From NCBI GenBank assembly GCA_946530965.1, contig CAMNAK010000001.1, positions 1-64,000 on the forward strand: a stretch of DNA of 64,000 nucleotides, given 5' to 3'. The translations under genes and the position numbers were made by a program. Source of the DNA: an uncultured Candidatus Saccharibacteria bacterium (GTDB lineage: Bacteria > Patescibacteriota > Saccharimonadia > Saccharimonadales > Saccharimonadaceae). Of the stretch, positions 45,047 through 53,615 are shown piece by piece (the first letter of the stretch is position 1; each line of letters begins with the position of its first letter). Under the pieces are notes generated by a model. That model was given only the letters and a program-made list of their open reading frames with translations, was not told the origin of the DNA and did no database searches.

Positions 45047-46306
45047 TTAATTTTCTAGTAACTTATTTTTTGCCTGTTCGGCCAAATTATCCATCACGAA
45101 GCGTTGTTGTTTGTAAACTTCGTCGCTCATGCGCGGGAAGCTAACAGTGAAGGTACTACCTTTACCGACTTCGCTTGTGACTTCGATATGTCCATTCATG
45201 GATTCGGTGCGCTTTTTAACAAGATAAAGACCAAGACCTGTGCCGCCAATTTCGCGCGTGTCGCTATTGTCTATGCGATAGAACTTCTGGAAGACGTGTG
45301 TAAGCTCTTCGCGTGGCATACCAATACCAGTATCCTGAACAGAAACATGAACGTTCTCAATATCTGCGCTAACATTAACAATTATCCAACCTTTTGGCGT
45401 GTATTTAATGGCATTCTCGAGCAGGTTATCTATAATCTCGCGGTAAGAATCAATGTCTAGGCTGGTATAGACGAGTTGACCAAGCTTTTTGCCGCCACCA
45501 AAGTTCTGATCAGTATTGCCAGAAGTAAAACGGAAGCCTAAGCCCTTTTTCTGGATGTTTGGAATCTGCCCCTCAACAATACTCCTTGTTGTAGCAACTA
45601 GTTCTACTGGCACCATATGAAGCTTAGAGAGCTGGTCATCCATCTTGGTCGTATCAAGAAGATCCTGAAATAAATGGCCAAGGTGCTGGGAAGCTTCGTG
45701 GGCTTTTTGTAGGTAATCCATAGCGCGGGAATCAACCGTAGCTGTGGCAGGATTCATGGCAAGGCCAAGATAACCCTCGATGCTTGCGACAGGGGTGCGC
45801 ATTTCGTGGCTAGCCGTAGAGATGAAATCGTTGCGCTCTTCTTCCTCTTTGAGCTGCTGCGTAATATCGCGGAAAGTAACAACAAGGTTCGAGCCAGCGC
45901 CATTGGTTGGCGTAACGATGATAGAAACAGGAGTTATTTTTTGGCTATCTAGGGTTTGTAGTTTGAAATCGCGCGTTTCGCCGGTTTTACCGCTGTTGAG
46001 CGCAAAAAGAATTGGGTTTTTGTCGTCCGGAACCGACTTATCGTCTTTATCGAGAAGCTTGATCGAGCTACCGAAATCTAGACCAACAATCTCGTCTTTG
46101 GACTTGCCTATCATGTGCTCTCCAGCTGGGTTTACAAGCTGAATATTTTTATCAGTACCAATAATAACGATGCCCTCGTGAATATATTGAAGGACCTGTT
46201 CGTTAAGGGCGTTCTTGGCGCTCTTTTGTTCATTAACTTGCTCGATGTTGCCCGAGCTGATTATTGGGCCAGTCGTGGCCGGTTTATTTTTCCTAAATAA
46301 GCCCAT
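45047..46306 (-). CDS. PAS-containing sensor histidine kinase, soluble
   Basis: 419 residues. A PAS domain (about 35-150), HisKA with the H box at His167 (STASHEMRTPVASIEGY), and an HATPase with N box ELLENAIKYTPKGW (preceded by D), G1 DTGIGM, F box, and G2 GGTGLGL. There is no membrane helix, so the signal is probably cytoplasmic or comes through the PAS domain. Start at MGLFRK; a 7-residue extension overlaps its TAAAAT box. It forms an operon with the response regulator. Confidence 0.92.
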   Translation of the reverse strand: MGLFRKNKPATTGPIISSGNIEQVNEQKSAKNALNEQVLQYIHEGIVIIGTDKNIQLVNPAGEHMIGKSKDEIVGLDFGSSIKLLDKDDKSVPDDKNPILFALNSGKTGETRDFKLQTLDSQKITPVSIIVTPTNGAGSNLVVTFRDITQQLKEEEERNDFISTASHEMRTPVASIEGYLGLAMNPATATVDSRAMDYLQKAHEASQHLGHLFQDLLDTTKMDDQLSKLHMVPVELVATTRSIVEGQIPNIQKKGLGFRFTSGNTDQNFGGGKKLGQLVYTSLDIDSYREIIDNLLENAIKYTPKGWIIVNVSADIENVHVSVQDTGIGMPREELTHVFQKFYRIDNSDTREIGGTGLGLYLVKKRTESMNGHIEVTSEVGKGSTFTVSFPRMSDEVYKQQRFVMDNLAEQAKNKLLEN

Positions 46307-46350
46307 ATATAACTTATATTTTAGCATAAGCGGGGAAGTATGAAGCGCAG

Positions 46351-46383
46351 GAAAAAGGCCGAAGCTTGAGTGCTTCGGCCTTA
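46351..46383 (-). terminator. terminator of the 46391 gene
   Basis: AAGGCCGAAGC / GCTTCGGCCTT stem followed on minus by T5. Confidence 0.9.
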
Positions 46384-46390
46384 GGTAGTG

Positions 46391-46882
46391 TTACTGTCTG
46401 TTTACCTCGAGAGACTCAAGGCAAAGGTTGTATATGATATTCATAATATCAGTGAGATATTCGTCGGGGATATTTGGGTGGTAATTGTGGATGCACTGAC
46501 GAACGGTTCTGGTGTCGTAGTCATTGAAGAGATCGTTATAGAATTTAGGGCATTCGCCTGTGAGGGCGGAGCCTTCATAAAGATCTCTTGCGACAACTTC
46601 CAGGACTTCTTCTCTTGAATAACCTGCGCTGATGAGTCTTGAAATATTGCTCGGAGTGTCAAGAAGGAGCAGATTCCAGGAAATGAGGTTGTTTTCTGCG
46701 AAAGCCTTGAAAGCATCAGGGCAAGCAAGTACTTCGGAGAGATTATCGCCGCCAACATAGTCGTCAAAGAGCTTGCCGAGTTCATAGCGATAACAATAAT
46801 CTGCGTTTGCCATAGCGATAACGTCTTTGTAATTCTCTACCACATCTTTGAGAGTGGTGGTGTCATTAATTTCAACAATCAT
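46391..46882 (-). CDS. unknown soluble protein (accessory)
   Basis: 163 residues, acidic, helical, several Cys and Tyr, no membrane segment. No known family was recognised. It shares its expression layout (consensus promoter, ~110-nt structured leader, AAAGG site, own strong terminator) with 33188, 34614, 53616 and 62741, which suggests a common origin or control. Confidence 0.68.
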   Translation of the reverse strand: MIVEINDTTTLKDVVENYKDVIAMANADYCYRYELGKLFDDYVGGDNLSEVLACPDAFKAFAENNLISWNLLLLDTPSNISRLISAGYSREEVLEVVARDLYEGSALTGECPKFYNDLFNDYDTRTVRQCIHNYHPNIPDEYLTDIMNIIYNLCLESLEVNRQ

Positions 46883-46922
46883 AATTCAAACGACCTTTCT
46901 AAAGAATGTAGGCCAGACAGTG

Positions 46923-46972
46923 TCTAGCCCCAATGTAAAGCCTGATATAAAAGGCCTTGCATCGAGGCTAGA
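46923..46972 (-). promoter_or_regulatory. leader hairpin of the 46391 gene
   Basis: TCTAGCC (46923-46929) and GGCTAGA (46966-46972) pair, enclosing an inner AAGGCC-type stem. It lies between promoter and start codon. Confidence 0.55.
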
Positions 46973-47001
46973 AACTAACACTTTTAAAGAGCGATTAACG
47001 C

Positions 47002-47030
47002 ATTATAAAACTAAAGATTGATGCTGTCAA
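47002..47030 (-). promoter_or_regulatory. perfect consensus promoter of the 46391 gene
   Basis: Minus-strand TTGACA, 17 nt, TATAAT. Confidence 0.9.
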
Positions 47031-47118
47031 GGGTATGAGGCCTATTTACAAAATTAACAGATATGTTTTAGTATGCTAGCTTGGGCTATGCAAAAGCATT
47101 ATGCTATAATATTTTTAT

Positions 47119-48954
47119 ATGAATAAAGATGTCATCTATATAGAGCCAGAAGACGATATCACAGATATTCTTGCAAACATTAAGGGTGCAAAGAATCGAG
47201 TTGTCGCCCTGGTGCCGCCAAAGAAAGCCGGTGTACTTCGCAGTGCGGTTAACTTTAAACTAATTGCTAAAACCGCAACCCGCGCAGACAAGGTTGTTGT
47301 TCTTATTAGTAATGACGAATCACTTGTTAAACTTGCGGCAGCTGCTGCTATGCCCGTTGCAAAGAATCTTCAGAGTAAGCCTCAGCTTCCAAAGATTTCT
47401 AATAGCAAGGAATTTGGCGAAGAGCCAAGCGATGTTATTGAAGGCAAGAAAGCTTCCAAAGTCCAGGTAAAGGATAATACTGAAGAAGCAAAAGAAGGAG
47501 AGGGCGACGAAGAGCTCGAGTCTGTGAACTCCGAGGTTCGTCCTGCTTTCAAGACTGCAAAGGAAGATTCTGCTCCAAAGAAGAGCGAAAAAGTCGACGA
47601 TGTCATTGAACTCGACGGCGAAAAAGATGATCCAAAGGAAAAGAAAGATTTCCGTGGTATCAAGGCTGCGCCATTTTCTGGCAAAGTTCCAAACTTCAAA
47701 AAGTACCGCATCCCAATCATTGCTGGCTCGATTGCTGTGGTCCTTCTTGTTGTCTTCTTGGTATGGGCAAACGTCGTTGCTCCAGCCGCAGATATCGCAA
47801 TCAAGATTAAGACTTCTGCTGTAAACTTTGCAGAAAAAGTTACCTTTACGACTAATGCCGAAAACACAAGACCAAACGAAGGTGTCTTTATGCTCGAAGA
47901 AAAGAGTATCAAAAAGACTGCTGAGGCTGAGTTTGAGGCTACCAAGGAAGTAGATAAAGGTGAAAAGGCTAGTGGTACTATTACCGTTAAGCTTCCAGCC
48001 GGTACTGTAATTACTCATGATCAGCGCAAGGCGGGCCTAACAATTAATGCTGGTACAACCTTTGTATTTGGCGAAATTGCATTTGTAGCTACCGAGGGCC
48101 GTTCTATTGCTGAAGATGATATAGGTATGATATGCCCTAGAGGTAAGTCGTGCACTACGAATGAAGATGTATCTTTTGGTGCAATTCCGGTTGTAGCTAC
48201 CGAGAATGGCGACAAATATAATATTGCTGCAACAACGAATGGTTGGTCTTTGAACTCTACGGCTTGGTATGCGGGTTCTTTGAACTTCGCTAGCTCCGAA
48301 ATGACTGGCGGCACAAGCAAGATAGTTAAAGTCGTAAGTAAAGAAGACCTAGAGAACGCCAAGAGCTCTCTAAGCCTCCCAAGCAATACCGAGATCATTA
48401 ATGATTTGTCCAAAGAGTTCGGCGATGGCTATTTTGTAATCAATGATAGCTTTACTTCTGACGAAGCTAAATATACTAATACTCCAGACGTCGATGGTGA
48501 AGTTGAAGAGGGCAAGAAAGCAAAGATTTCTGTAGAAAAGAATTACAAGATTTATGCCGTTAAGCGCTCAGATATTAATGACTATATTATGGCCAAGGCC
48601 GGCGAAGGCATCGGTGATGATACTCAGAGTGTCTACTGGACTGGTGTAACTGGCTTCTCGAAGGATGTTATTAAAAATAGTAATTCTGTAAAGAAAGACA
48701 AGGTCTTCTTTGAGAACTTCTCAAAGGGCGACGAAATGAGCGCCAAGCTCAAGAGTACTGTATTTATTGGCCCAGAAATCACCGAAGATATGGTCTACGA
48801 AAAGGCTCTCGGCAAGAAGACTGGCGAAGTTCAGACTGCTATCAAATCCATCAATGGCGTTTCGGAAGTAAATGTAAAGACATCGTACTTCTGGGTACAT
48901 AAGATTCCGGACGATAAAAGTAAGGTTCATATCGACGTCTCCCTAGTAGAATAA
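47119..48954 (+). CDS. large membrane protein, baseplate-J-like of CPR type
   Basis: 611 residues. An N-terminal Rossmann-like domain (IYIEPEDDITDILANI, VVALVPPKKAGVLRSAVN, VVLISND) as in CPR proteins annotated baseplate J-like; a charged linker (about 95-190); one membrane helix (about 198-219); then ~390 residues of beta-rich exported sequence with a small Cys-pair loop (CPRGKSC). It is not evidence of a phage tail. The function is unknown; a surface assembly is plausible. TATAAT lies 8 nt before the ATG. It overlaps ruvX by one base. Confidence 0.72.
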   Translation: MNKDVIYIEPEDDITDILANIKGAKNRVVALVPPKKAGVLRSAVNFKLIAKTATRADKVVVLISNDESLVKLAAAAAMPVAKNLQSKPQLPKISNSKEFGEEPSDVIEGKKASKVQVKDNTEEAKEGEGDEELESVNSEVRPAFKTAKEDSAPKKSEKVDDVIELDGEKDDPKEKKDFRGIKAAPFSGKVPNFKKYRIPIIAGSIAVVLLVVFLVWANVVAPAADIAIKIKTSAVNFAEKVTFTTNAENTRPNEGVFMLEEKSIKKTAEAEFEATKEVDKGEKASGTITVKLPAGTVITHDQRKAGLTINAGTTFVFGEIAFVATEGRSIAEDDIGMICPRGKSCTTNEDVSFGAIPVVATENGDKYNIAATTNGWSLNSTAWYAGSLNFASSEMTGGTSKIVKVVSKEDLENAKSSLSLPSNTEIINDLSKEFGDGYFVINDSFTSDEAKYTNTPDVDGEVEEGKKAKISVEKNYKIYAVKRSDINDYIMAKAGEGIGDDTQSVYWTGVTGFSKDVIKNSNSVKKDKVFFENFSKGDEMSAKLKSTVFIGPEITEDMVYEKALGKKTGEVQTAIKSINGVSEVNVKTSYFWVHKIPDDKSKVHIDVSLVE

Positions 48955-49391
48955 TGCGTATTGTAGCTCTAGATATTGGCGAAAAACGAATCGGAACAGC
49001 ATATGCGGACACAAAAGTCCGCATTGCTATTCCTCGCGAGATGATTCCTGTTGACGGAAATGAGCTCGCGAATATTGCAAAGTTTTGTCGCCTCGAAAAA
49101 GCCGAAGTTTTGGTTTCTGGCTATCCAAGAAATAGCCAGGGCGAAGCCACGAAACAAACCGAGTTTGTCGTGGACTTTGTCGAGAAAATCAAGGCGTATT
49201 TTGAAAACATTGGCCAAGCGCTACCGCAAATCTATTTCCAGGATGAATCCCTGACATCGGTAACTGCCGAGGAAAGGCTTAGTTCGAAAAAACACGAGCT
49301 ATCCCGAAATGATCGCGCCAAAGGAATTGTGGATTCCGAGGCAGCGACAATCATCCTGCAAGACTTTATAGAAAATACAAAACTGGATTAG
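48954..49391 (+). CDS. ruvX: Holliday junction resolvase-like RuvX/YqgF
   Basis: 145 residues of the RNase H-like fold: VALDIGEKRIGTAYAD (catalytic Asp), LVSGYPRNSQGE, YFQDESLTSVTAEERL, and NDRAKGIVDSEAATIIL (second acidic). The family is linked to Holliday junction cleavage and to pre-16S rRNA 5' end processing. It starts at TAATG overlapping the previous stop and precedes mltG by 7 nt; a ruvX-mltG pairing is common in bacteria. Confidence 0.92.
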   Translation: MRIVALDIGEKRIGTAYADTKVRIAIPREMIPVDGNELANIAKFCRLEKAEVLVSGYPRNSQGEATKQTEFVVDFVEKIKAYFENIGQALPQIYFQDESLTSVTAEERLSSKKHELSRNDRAKGIVDSEAATIILQDFIENTKLD

Positions 49392-49398
49392 GAGTTTA

Positions 49399-50481
49399 AT
49401 GAGGCATCTAGGACAAAAGACACATACTTTAAAGATTATTATTACTATCGTTGCAAGCCTTGTTTTGCTTGCCATTATTGCTTCTGCAATTTTGATGGTT
49501 TGGTATCATCAATCAGTTTCCGCGGTTGATCCTCACGCTTGTGATGCGGAAAACTGCCTAATCGAGTTTACGGTCAAAGATGGCGATACCGCCGAAACTG
49601 TTTCTAAGCGTCTCGAAGAAGCCGGACTTATTCGCTCGGCATTTGCTTATCGTGTTTATATTAAGCTCGAAGGCAAGGGTAAGGTTCTTCGCTCTGGCGA
49701 ATATCAGTTGTCTAAAGATATGACGGTTGCAAAGATTGTTGATGCCTTTAATGTCGGTCCAGATTCTCAAACTTTCTCGATTACATTCTTACCTGGCGGA
49801 ACTTTGGCTGATGCTCGCGTAAGACTCAAGGCCAAAGGTTATAGCGATGAAGATATCACGAAGGCATTTAACGCTAACTATGATCATGAGCTCCTAAAGG
49901 ATAAACCGGATGGTGTAAGTCTCGAAGGCTATATTTATGGCGAAACCTATGAATTCTACAAAAACGCAACCGTAGAAGAGATTCTCGAGCGCTGTTTTGA
50001 TGAAATGTATAAAGAGGTAAAAGAGAATAACTTAGTTGCCAAGTTTAAGGCTCAGGGCTTGAATTTGCACGAGGGTATTGTGCTTGCCTCTGTAGTTCAG
50101 CGCGAATCTGGTGTCCTTCCAGATGATATGGCAAGCGTTGCTCAGGTGTTCCTAAACCGTTTGAATCAGGGTATCCCTCTTGGTAGTGATGCAATTATCG
50201 CTTACTGGGCAGATACTCAGGATGAAAATCGCGACAAAACAGATATGAGCTACCTTGATACCACTCCGTGCCCATGGAATTCTAGGCGCTGTGGCGGTTT
50301 GCCGCCAACTGGTATTTCTACTCCAGGCGCAGGCGCGCTAGAGGCGGTTGCGAACCCGAGCGGCGAAAGTTACCTATATTTCCTAACTGGCGATGATGGC
50401 AAAATGTACTACGGTACAACAGAGGCTGAACATAACGCAAACATCCAAAAATACTGCCAGGAGATGTGCCAAATTTTGTAA
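49399..50481 (+). CDS. mltG: endolytic peptidoglycan transglycosylase MltG
   Basis: 360 residues: one N-terminal helix (about 14-38), a LysM-like subdomain (FTVKDGDTAETVSKRLEEAG), and the YceG catalytic domain with SLEGYIYGETYEF, the catalytic Glu236 in VVQRESG, and the final YLYFLTGDDGKMYYGTTEAEHN. MltG cuts nascent glycan strands and sets their length. TAGGAG precedes the ATG. It is co-transcribed with ruvX. Confidence 0.93.
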   Translation: MRHLGQKTHTLKIIITIVASLVLLAIIASAILMVWYHQSVSAVDPHACDAENCLIEFTVKDGDTAETVSKRLEEAGLIRSAFAYRVYIKLEGKGKVLRSGEYQLSKDMTVAKIVDAFNVGPDSQTFSITFLPGGTLADARVRLKAKGYSDEDITKAFNANYDHELLKDKPDGVSLEGYIYGETYEFYKNATVEEILERCFDEMYKEVKENNLVAKFKAQGLNLHEGIVLASVVQRESGVLPDDMASVAQVFLNRLNQGIPLGSDAIIAYWADTQDENRDKTDMSYLDTTPCPWNSRRCGGLPPTGISTPGAGALEAVANPSGESYLYFLTGDDGKMYYGTTEAEHNANIQKYCQEMCQIL

Positions 50482-50503
50482 TCGTTGAAGCTTGTAGTAT
50501 AAT
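50476..50503 (+). promoter_or_regulatory. promoter of the LysM-CHAP gene
   Basis: TTGTAA, 16 nt, TATAAT, giving a ~68-nt leader. It overlaps the end of mltG. Confidence 0.72.
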
Positions 50504-50511
50504 ATAGCTAA

Positions 50512-50571
50512 TGTTTTATTAAGAAACATTCCGTTTCTGAGATAAAACACATTGCGGTGGGGCGATGCAAT
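50512..50571 (+). promoter_or_regulatory. two-hairpin leader of the LysM-CHAP gene
   Basis: Hairpin 1: TGTTTTAT (50512) with ATAAAACA (50542), plus an inner AGAAAC / GTTTCT stem. Hairpin 2: ATTGC (50551) with GCAAT (50567), which places the G-rich GGTGGGG site in its loop. The ATG is at 50578. The layout suggests control of translation of a wall hydrolase. Confidence 0.6.
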
Positions 50572-50577
50572 TTATTT

Positions 50578-51762
50578 ATGAAAAGAATTCAACTTATTAT
50601 TAAAAAACTACTACCATACCTAGGCTGCTCGGCTTTGATCCTAGCACTTATGATTTTTGGTTCTAGTTCCGAAATTGACGAAAGTGGCAAGCCTATCGCG
50701 TCGAATTTTGGTGATACCGAATTCGTCGTTACTGCAGACCAAGTTTCCGAAACCTACACCGTTGCAAGTATTACTGATACCTTGCAGCTCGCTTCTGCAT
50801 CCACTGTAAGTGCTAACTATGTTACGGTCGATCGTCTCTACGAAGAGACTGGTTCGATTATTTCTAAAGACAATAACGTCGAAGAAAAGCCTATCTTTAT
50901 TGATACTAGTGATTTTTATCGCGGTATTCGTAAGTATACGGTAAAAGACGGCGATACTCTTGATTCTATTTCTGAGCTAATCGGCGTCAGTAAAGACCAT
51001 ATCCGTTGGAGTAACGACATGAAGAAGGAAGACGTTACTGTTGGTCAGGAACTCGTTTATTATCCAGATGTTGATGGCATCATCTACAAGGTCAAGGAAG
51101 ACGATACGGTTGACTCTCTTGCCGAGAAATACGGTTCGAATAAGGAAGAAATCATCGCCTATAACGACCTTGAGGGCAAGGATCTAGAAGTCGACTCTTT
51201 GATTGTTCTTCCTGGTGGCGATCTTCCAGAAAAGGAACGCCCAGAGTATGTTGCTCCTGCACCAGTTATCGTAAATCCTACTCCAAGTTACTACAGTTAT
51301 TCTACAGACTCCGGTACACGCCATGGTCTAACCGAGGTTGGTAGCTATGCTTACTGGTCTGGTGTTTACTACAGTGGCGCGCCTGGTGCAGCTGGTAACC
51401 CTGGTGCCTTCGGTAACTGTACTTGGTTTGCTTGGTACTGGCGTAACAGTAACGTTGCTGCTGGCAACCTCCCTGAAAGTTATAGACTTCCTGGTGGCGC
51501 TATCGGTAACGGTCGTGACTGGGCATACAGCCTTGGTGCAGCCGGCTTCGCTGTTAACCGTACTCCTGCCTATGGTGCTGTTATTCAGTCTATGGACGGT
51601 TGGTATGGTCACGTTGGTGTTGTCGTTGGTGTCGAAGAAGGCGTCTCGATTACAATTCAGGAAATGAACTACGCTGGCCCAAACGGTATGTATAACCACG
51701 TTTACCAGTCTACGATCAACTGGAACGACGCGCTCGGTTATAACTACATTCACGGTAGATAA
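50578..51762 (+). CDS. LysM-LysM-CHAP cell wall hydrolase
   Basis: 394 residues: one N-terminal helix (about 10-25), two LysM wall-binding repeats (about 122-166 and 172-216, KYTVKDGDTLDSISELIG and IYKVKEDDTVDSLAEKYG), a Pro/Tyr-rich linker, and a CHAP amidase/endopeptidase domain with Cys in FGNCTWFAWYW and His in GHVGVV. It should bind and cut peptidoglycan outside the cell. The start is the ATG at 50578; an upstream 7-residue extension lies in the leader hairpins. Confidence 0.9.
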   Translation: MKRIQLIIKKLLPYLGCSALILALMIFGSSSEIDESGKPIASNFGDTEFVVTADQVSETYTVASITDTLQLASASTVSANYVTVDRLYEETGSIISKDNNVEEKPIFIDTSDFYRGIRKYTVKDGDTLDSISELIGVSKDHIRWSNDMKKEDVTVGQELVYYPDVDGIIYKVKEDDTVDSLAEKYGSNKEEIIAYNDLEGKDLEVDSLIVLPGGDLPEKERPEYVAPAPVIVNPTPSYYSYSTDSGTRHGLTEVGSYAYWSGVYYSGAPGAAGNPGAFGNCTWFAWYWRNSNVAAGNLPESYRLPGGAIGNGRDWAYSLGAAGFAVNRTPAYGAVIQSMDGWYGHVGVVVGVEEGVSITIQEMNYAGPNGMYNHVYQSTINWNDALGYNYIHGR

Positions 51763-51766
51763 AAAC

Positions 51767-51796
51767 AACTCCCCTGAAATATGGGGAGTTTTTTGA
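51767..51796 (+). terminator. terminator of the LysM-CHAP gene
   Basis: AACTCCCC / GGGGAGTT stem followed by T6. Confidence 0.9.
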
Positions 51797-51800
51797 AGCG

Positions 51801-51897
51801 TATGGATTAGCTTGCGTTTTTCGCAAGTAATTACACCTGAGCGTTATAGGCTCACCTGACATTACTTGCGGATTTTGCAAGCAAATGCGCATATAGC
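51801..51897. repeat. dispersed double-hairpin repeat, copy 2
   Basis: TATGGATTAGCTTGC / GCAAG hairpin, a middle with ACACCTGAGCG, then ACTTGC-N7-GCAAG and CATATAGCAAA. Inverted relative to copies 1 and 3. It lies between a terminator and the obgE promoter. Confidence 0.8.
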
Positions 51898-51981
51898 AAA
51901 TATAGTCTCAGGCTGGCACAGAAAATTTGCTTTAAGGGGTAAATAATTATATAATATATGAAAATAGACGGAGCAAAAATT

Positions 51982-53169
51982 ATGTTTGTAGATACCGCAA
52001 AAGTTATTATACGCGCAGGCAAGGGTGGCAATGGTGCTGTATCGTTCCGCCACGAGATTTATATTCCTAAGGGTGGCCCAGATGGCGGCGACGGTGGAAA
52101 AGGTGGCGACGTAGTTTTTGTTGCAAGTAAAGATTGTAACACTTTGGTAGATTTTAAGTTCCAGCCAAAGCTTATCGCAGAGGATGGCAAAGCCGGCTCT
52201 GGTCAGAAGAGCTCTGGTAAATCTGGTAAAGATCTAGAAGTTGAAGTTCCAGTTGGTACTGTCGTAAAACGCGATGGCGAAATCGTTGCGGATTTGGTCC
52301 GTGATGGTCAGCGCGAGATTGTTGCTCATGGTGGTGATGGTGGCTATGGTAACTGGCATTTCAGAAGCTCCGTCCGTCAAACGCCGAAGTTCGCCGAGCT
52401 TGGCAATCCTGGCGAATCTTATGAAGCAGAGCTCGAGCTCAAACTAATTGCCGATGTTGGCTTGATTGGCTTCCCGAATGCTGGCAAGTCTACTTTCTTG
52501 TCCGTAGTAAGTAATGCTACTCCAGAAATTGCAGACTATCCATTTACGACCTTGATCCCAAATCTTGGCGTCGCAAAGATTGACGATGGATCTATCTTGA
52601 TTGCGGATATTCCTGGTCTTATCGAAGGCGCAAGTGAGGGCAAGGGCCTTGGCGACAAGTTCCTTCGTCATGTCGAGCGCACGAAGGTCTTGCTGCATCT
52701 TGTCGATGTGTATAACGACGATGCTGGCAAAGCCTATAAAGACATCCGTAGCGAGCTAGAAAAGTACTCCAAAGAGTTGGCAAAGCGCCCAGAACTAGTC
52801 GTTCTAACTAAGACTGAGGGCCTAGACGAAGATATCGTAAAGATGCAGATGGCTGCCATCTTGGCCGTCAATCCAGATGCAAAGGTTATGGCAATGTCCA
52901 GCTCTGCGCATCAAGGCTTGACCGAGGTTCTTCGTGAGCTCCGCGAAATCATTACCGAGCAAAAGAAGAAAGAAGAGGCTGAAGAGGCAGAGAAGCTCAA
53001 AAATCTCCTTAGCGAAGACGAAGCAGAAGCTTTGCCAGTTATTACGCTTGAGCACAAAGAGCAGAAGCGTCGTGCTCGCCATCAGCGTTACGAGAAGGGT
53101 GATCGTGGTTCCATCGTAGAGCTAGACGCCAATGATGATGACGACGACTACGACGATTTTGAAGACTAA
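51982..53169 (+). CDS. obgE: GTPase ObgE/CgtA
   Basis: 395 residues. The glycine-rich Obg fold (IRAGKGGNGAVSFRHE, GGPDGGDGGKGGDVVF), the G domain with GFPNAGKST (G1), DYPFTTLIPNLG (G2) and DIPGLIEGASEGKGLG (G3), and a charged tail ending in an Asp run instead of a recognisable OCT domain. Obg GTPases act in 50S assembly and stress control. The start is the ATG at 51982 with GGAG upstream; the ATG at 51958 is only 2 nt from TATAAT and would lie before the expected transcript start. Confidence 0.94.
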   Translation: MFVDTAKVIIRAGKGGNGAVSFRHEIYIPKGGPDGGDGGKGGDVVFVASKDCNTLVDFKFQPKLIAEDGKAGSGQKSSGKSGKDLEVEVPVGTVVKRDGEIVADLVRDGQREIVAHGGDGGYGNWHFRSSVRQTPKFAELGNPGESYEAELELKLIADVGLIGFPNAGKSTFLSVVSNATPEIADYPFTTLIPNLGVAKIDDGSILIADIPGLIEGASEGKGLGDKFLRHVERTKVLLHLVDVYNDDAGKAYKDIRSELEKYSKELAKRPELVVLTKTEGLDEDIVKMQMAAILAVNPDAKVMAMSSSAHQGLTEVLRELREIITEQKKKEEAEEAEKLKNLLSEDEAEALPVITLEHKEQKRRARHQRYEKGDRGSIVELDANDDDDDYDDFED

Positions 53170-53187
53170 AATATAGCTTAATACCTC

Positions 53188-53216
53188 TTGACGCTTGTGC
53201 TTAAATTTGCTTTAAT
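53188..53216 (+). promoter_or_regulatory. promoter of a candidate RNA gene
   Basis: TTGACG, 17 nt, TTTAAT, just after obgE; start expected near 53223. Confidence 0.75.
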
Positions 53217-53222
53217 AAAGAC

Positions 53223-53371
53223 AAGCTGGTACGCTACACGGGGTTCCACTGCAATACGTGGACAGTGTGGAGACTTGAAACAAAAACAAACAGCGGATTA
53301 AAACAAACCAATGTGCCCCAGGGTGGGCGCGTAACAGCGAGAAAATCGGTCGGGCACGCGGCCGATTTTTG
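53223..53371 (+). ncRNA. candidate stand-alone structured RNA of ~150 nt
   Basis: It has its own promoter and a terminator (AAAATCGG / CCGATTTT plus T5, 53342-53371). The 5' end GCTGGTACGC (53225-53234) pairs with GCGTAACAGC (53329-53338), 9 of 10 positions, closing the whole molecule. Inside are a CCACTG / CAGTGTGG hairpin, an A-rich open stretch (about 53275-53310) and a GCCC / GGGC hairpin. No ORF with a ribosome site fits. The closed, open-centred shape recalls 6S RNA but I could not confirm that. Confidence 0.65.
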
Positions 53372-53415
53372 CTTGCGAGACACTTTTAATTGAAAGCGCA
53401 ATAAGGGTAAGACTA

Positions 53416-53444
53416 TTGACAAAACGCTTATTTTTTGGTATAAT
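53416..53444 (+). promoter_or_regulatory. perfect consensus promoter of the Thr-rich protein gene
   Basis: TTGACA, 17 nt, TATAAT; start near 53451. Confidence 0.9.
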
Positions 53445-53450
53445 ACACAT

Positions 53451-53615
53451 ATCCTATGATCATCTCTGTTACAGAGGTGAGGGAGATCATTTAAATAAAG
53501 TCAAATCATTACTGTGCACAACGCACAGTATGAAGACATGCTAGGTTAAGAACCTAAGTGCTACGGAGGTCTTCAGAGCAAATCTTTTCCAACTACACAA
53601 AGGAGAGTGATAACT
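53451..53615 (+). promoter_or_regulatory. 165-nt leader with three hairpins
   Basis: Hairpins: ATGATC / GATCAT (53456-53490, with inner CTCTG / CAGAG), ACTGTGC / GCACAGT (53511-53529), and GAAGAC / GTCTTC (53532-53574, with inner TAGGTT / AACCTA). The third holds a GGAGG-like decoy. The real AAAGGAG lies just before the ATG at 53616. Confidence 0.7.

Noticed and set aside
47119..48954. Prophage tail gene (baseplate J)
   Set aside because: The baseplate-J label is used for CPR membrane proteins; no other phage genes are nearby and it is linked to ruvX and mltG.
51958..51981. obgE starting at the ATG at 51958
   Set aside because: That ATG is 2 nt after TATAAT, before the expected transcript start; the ATG at 51982 has GGAG and gives the usual Obg N-terminus.
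53223..53371. tmRNA, RNase P RNA or SRP RNA
   Set aside because: None of their hallmark sequences (CCA-ended tRNA-like part, P4 GAGGAAAGTCC, GGAAG/AGCAG SRP loop) are present.
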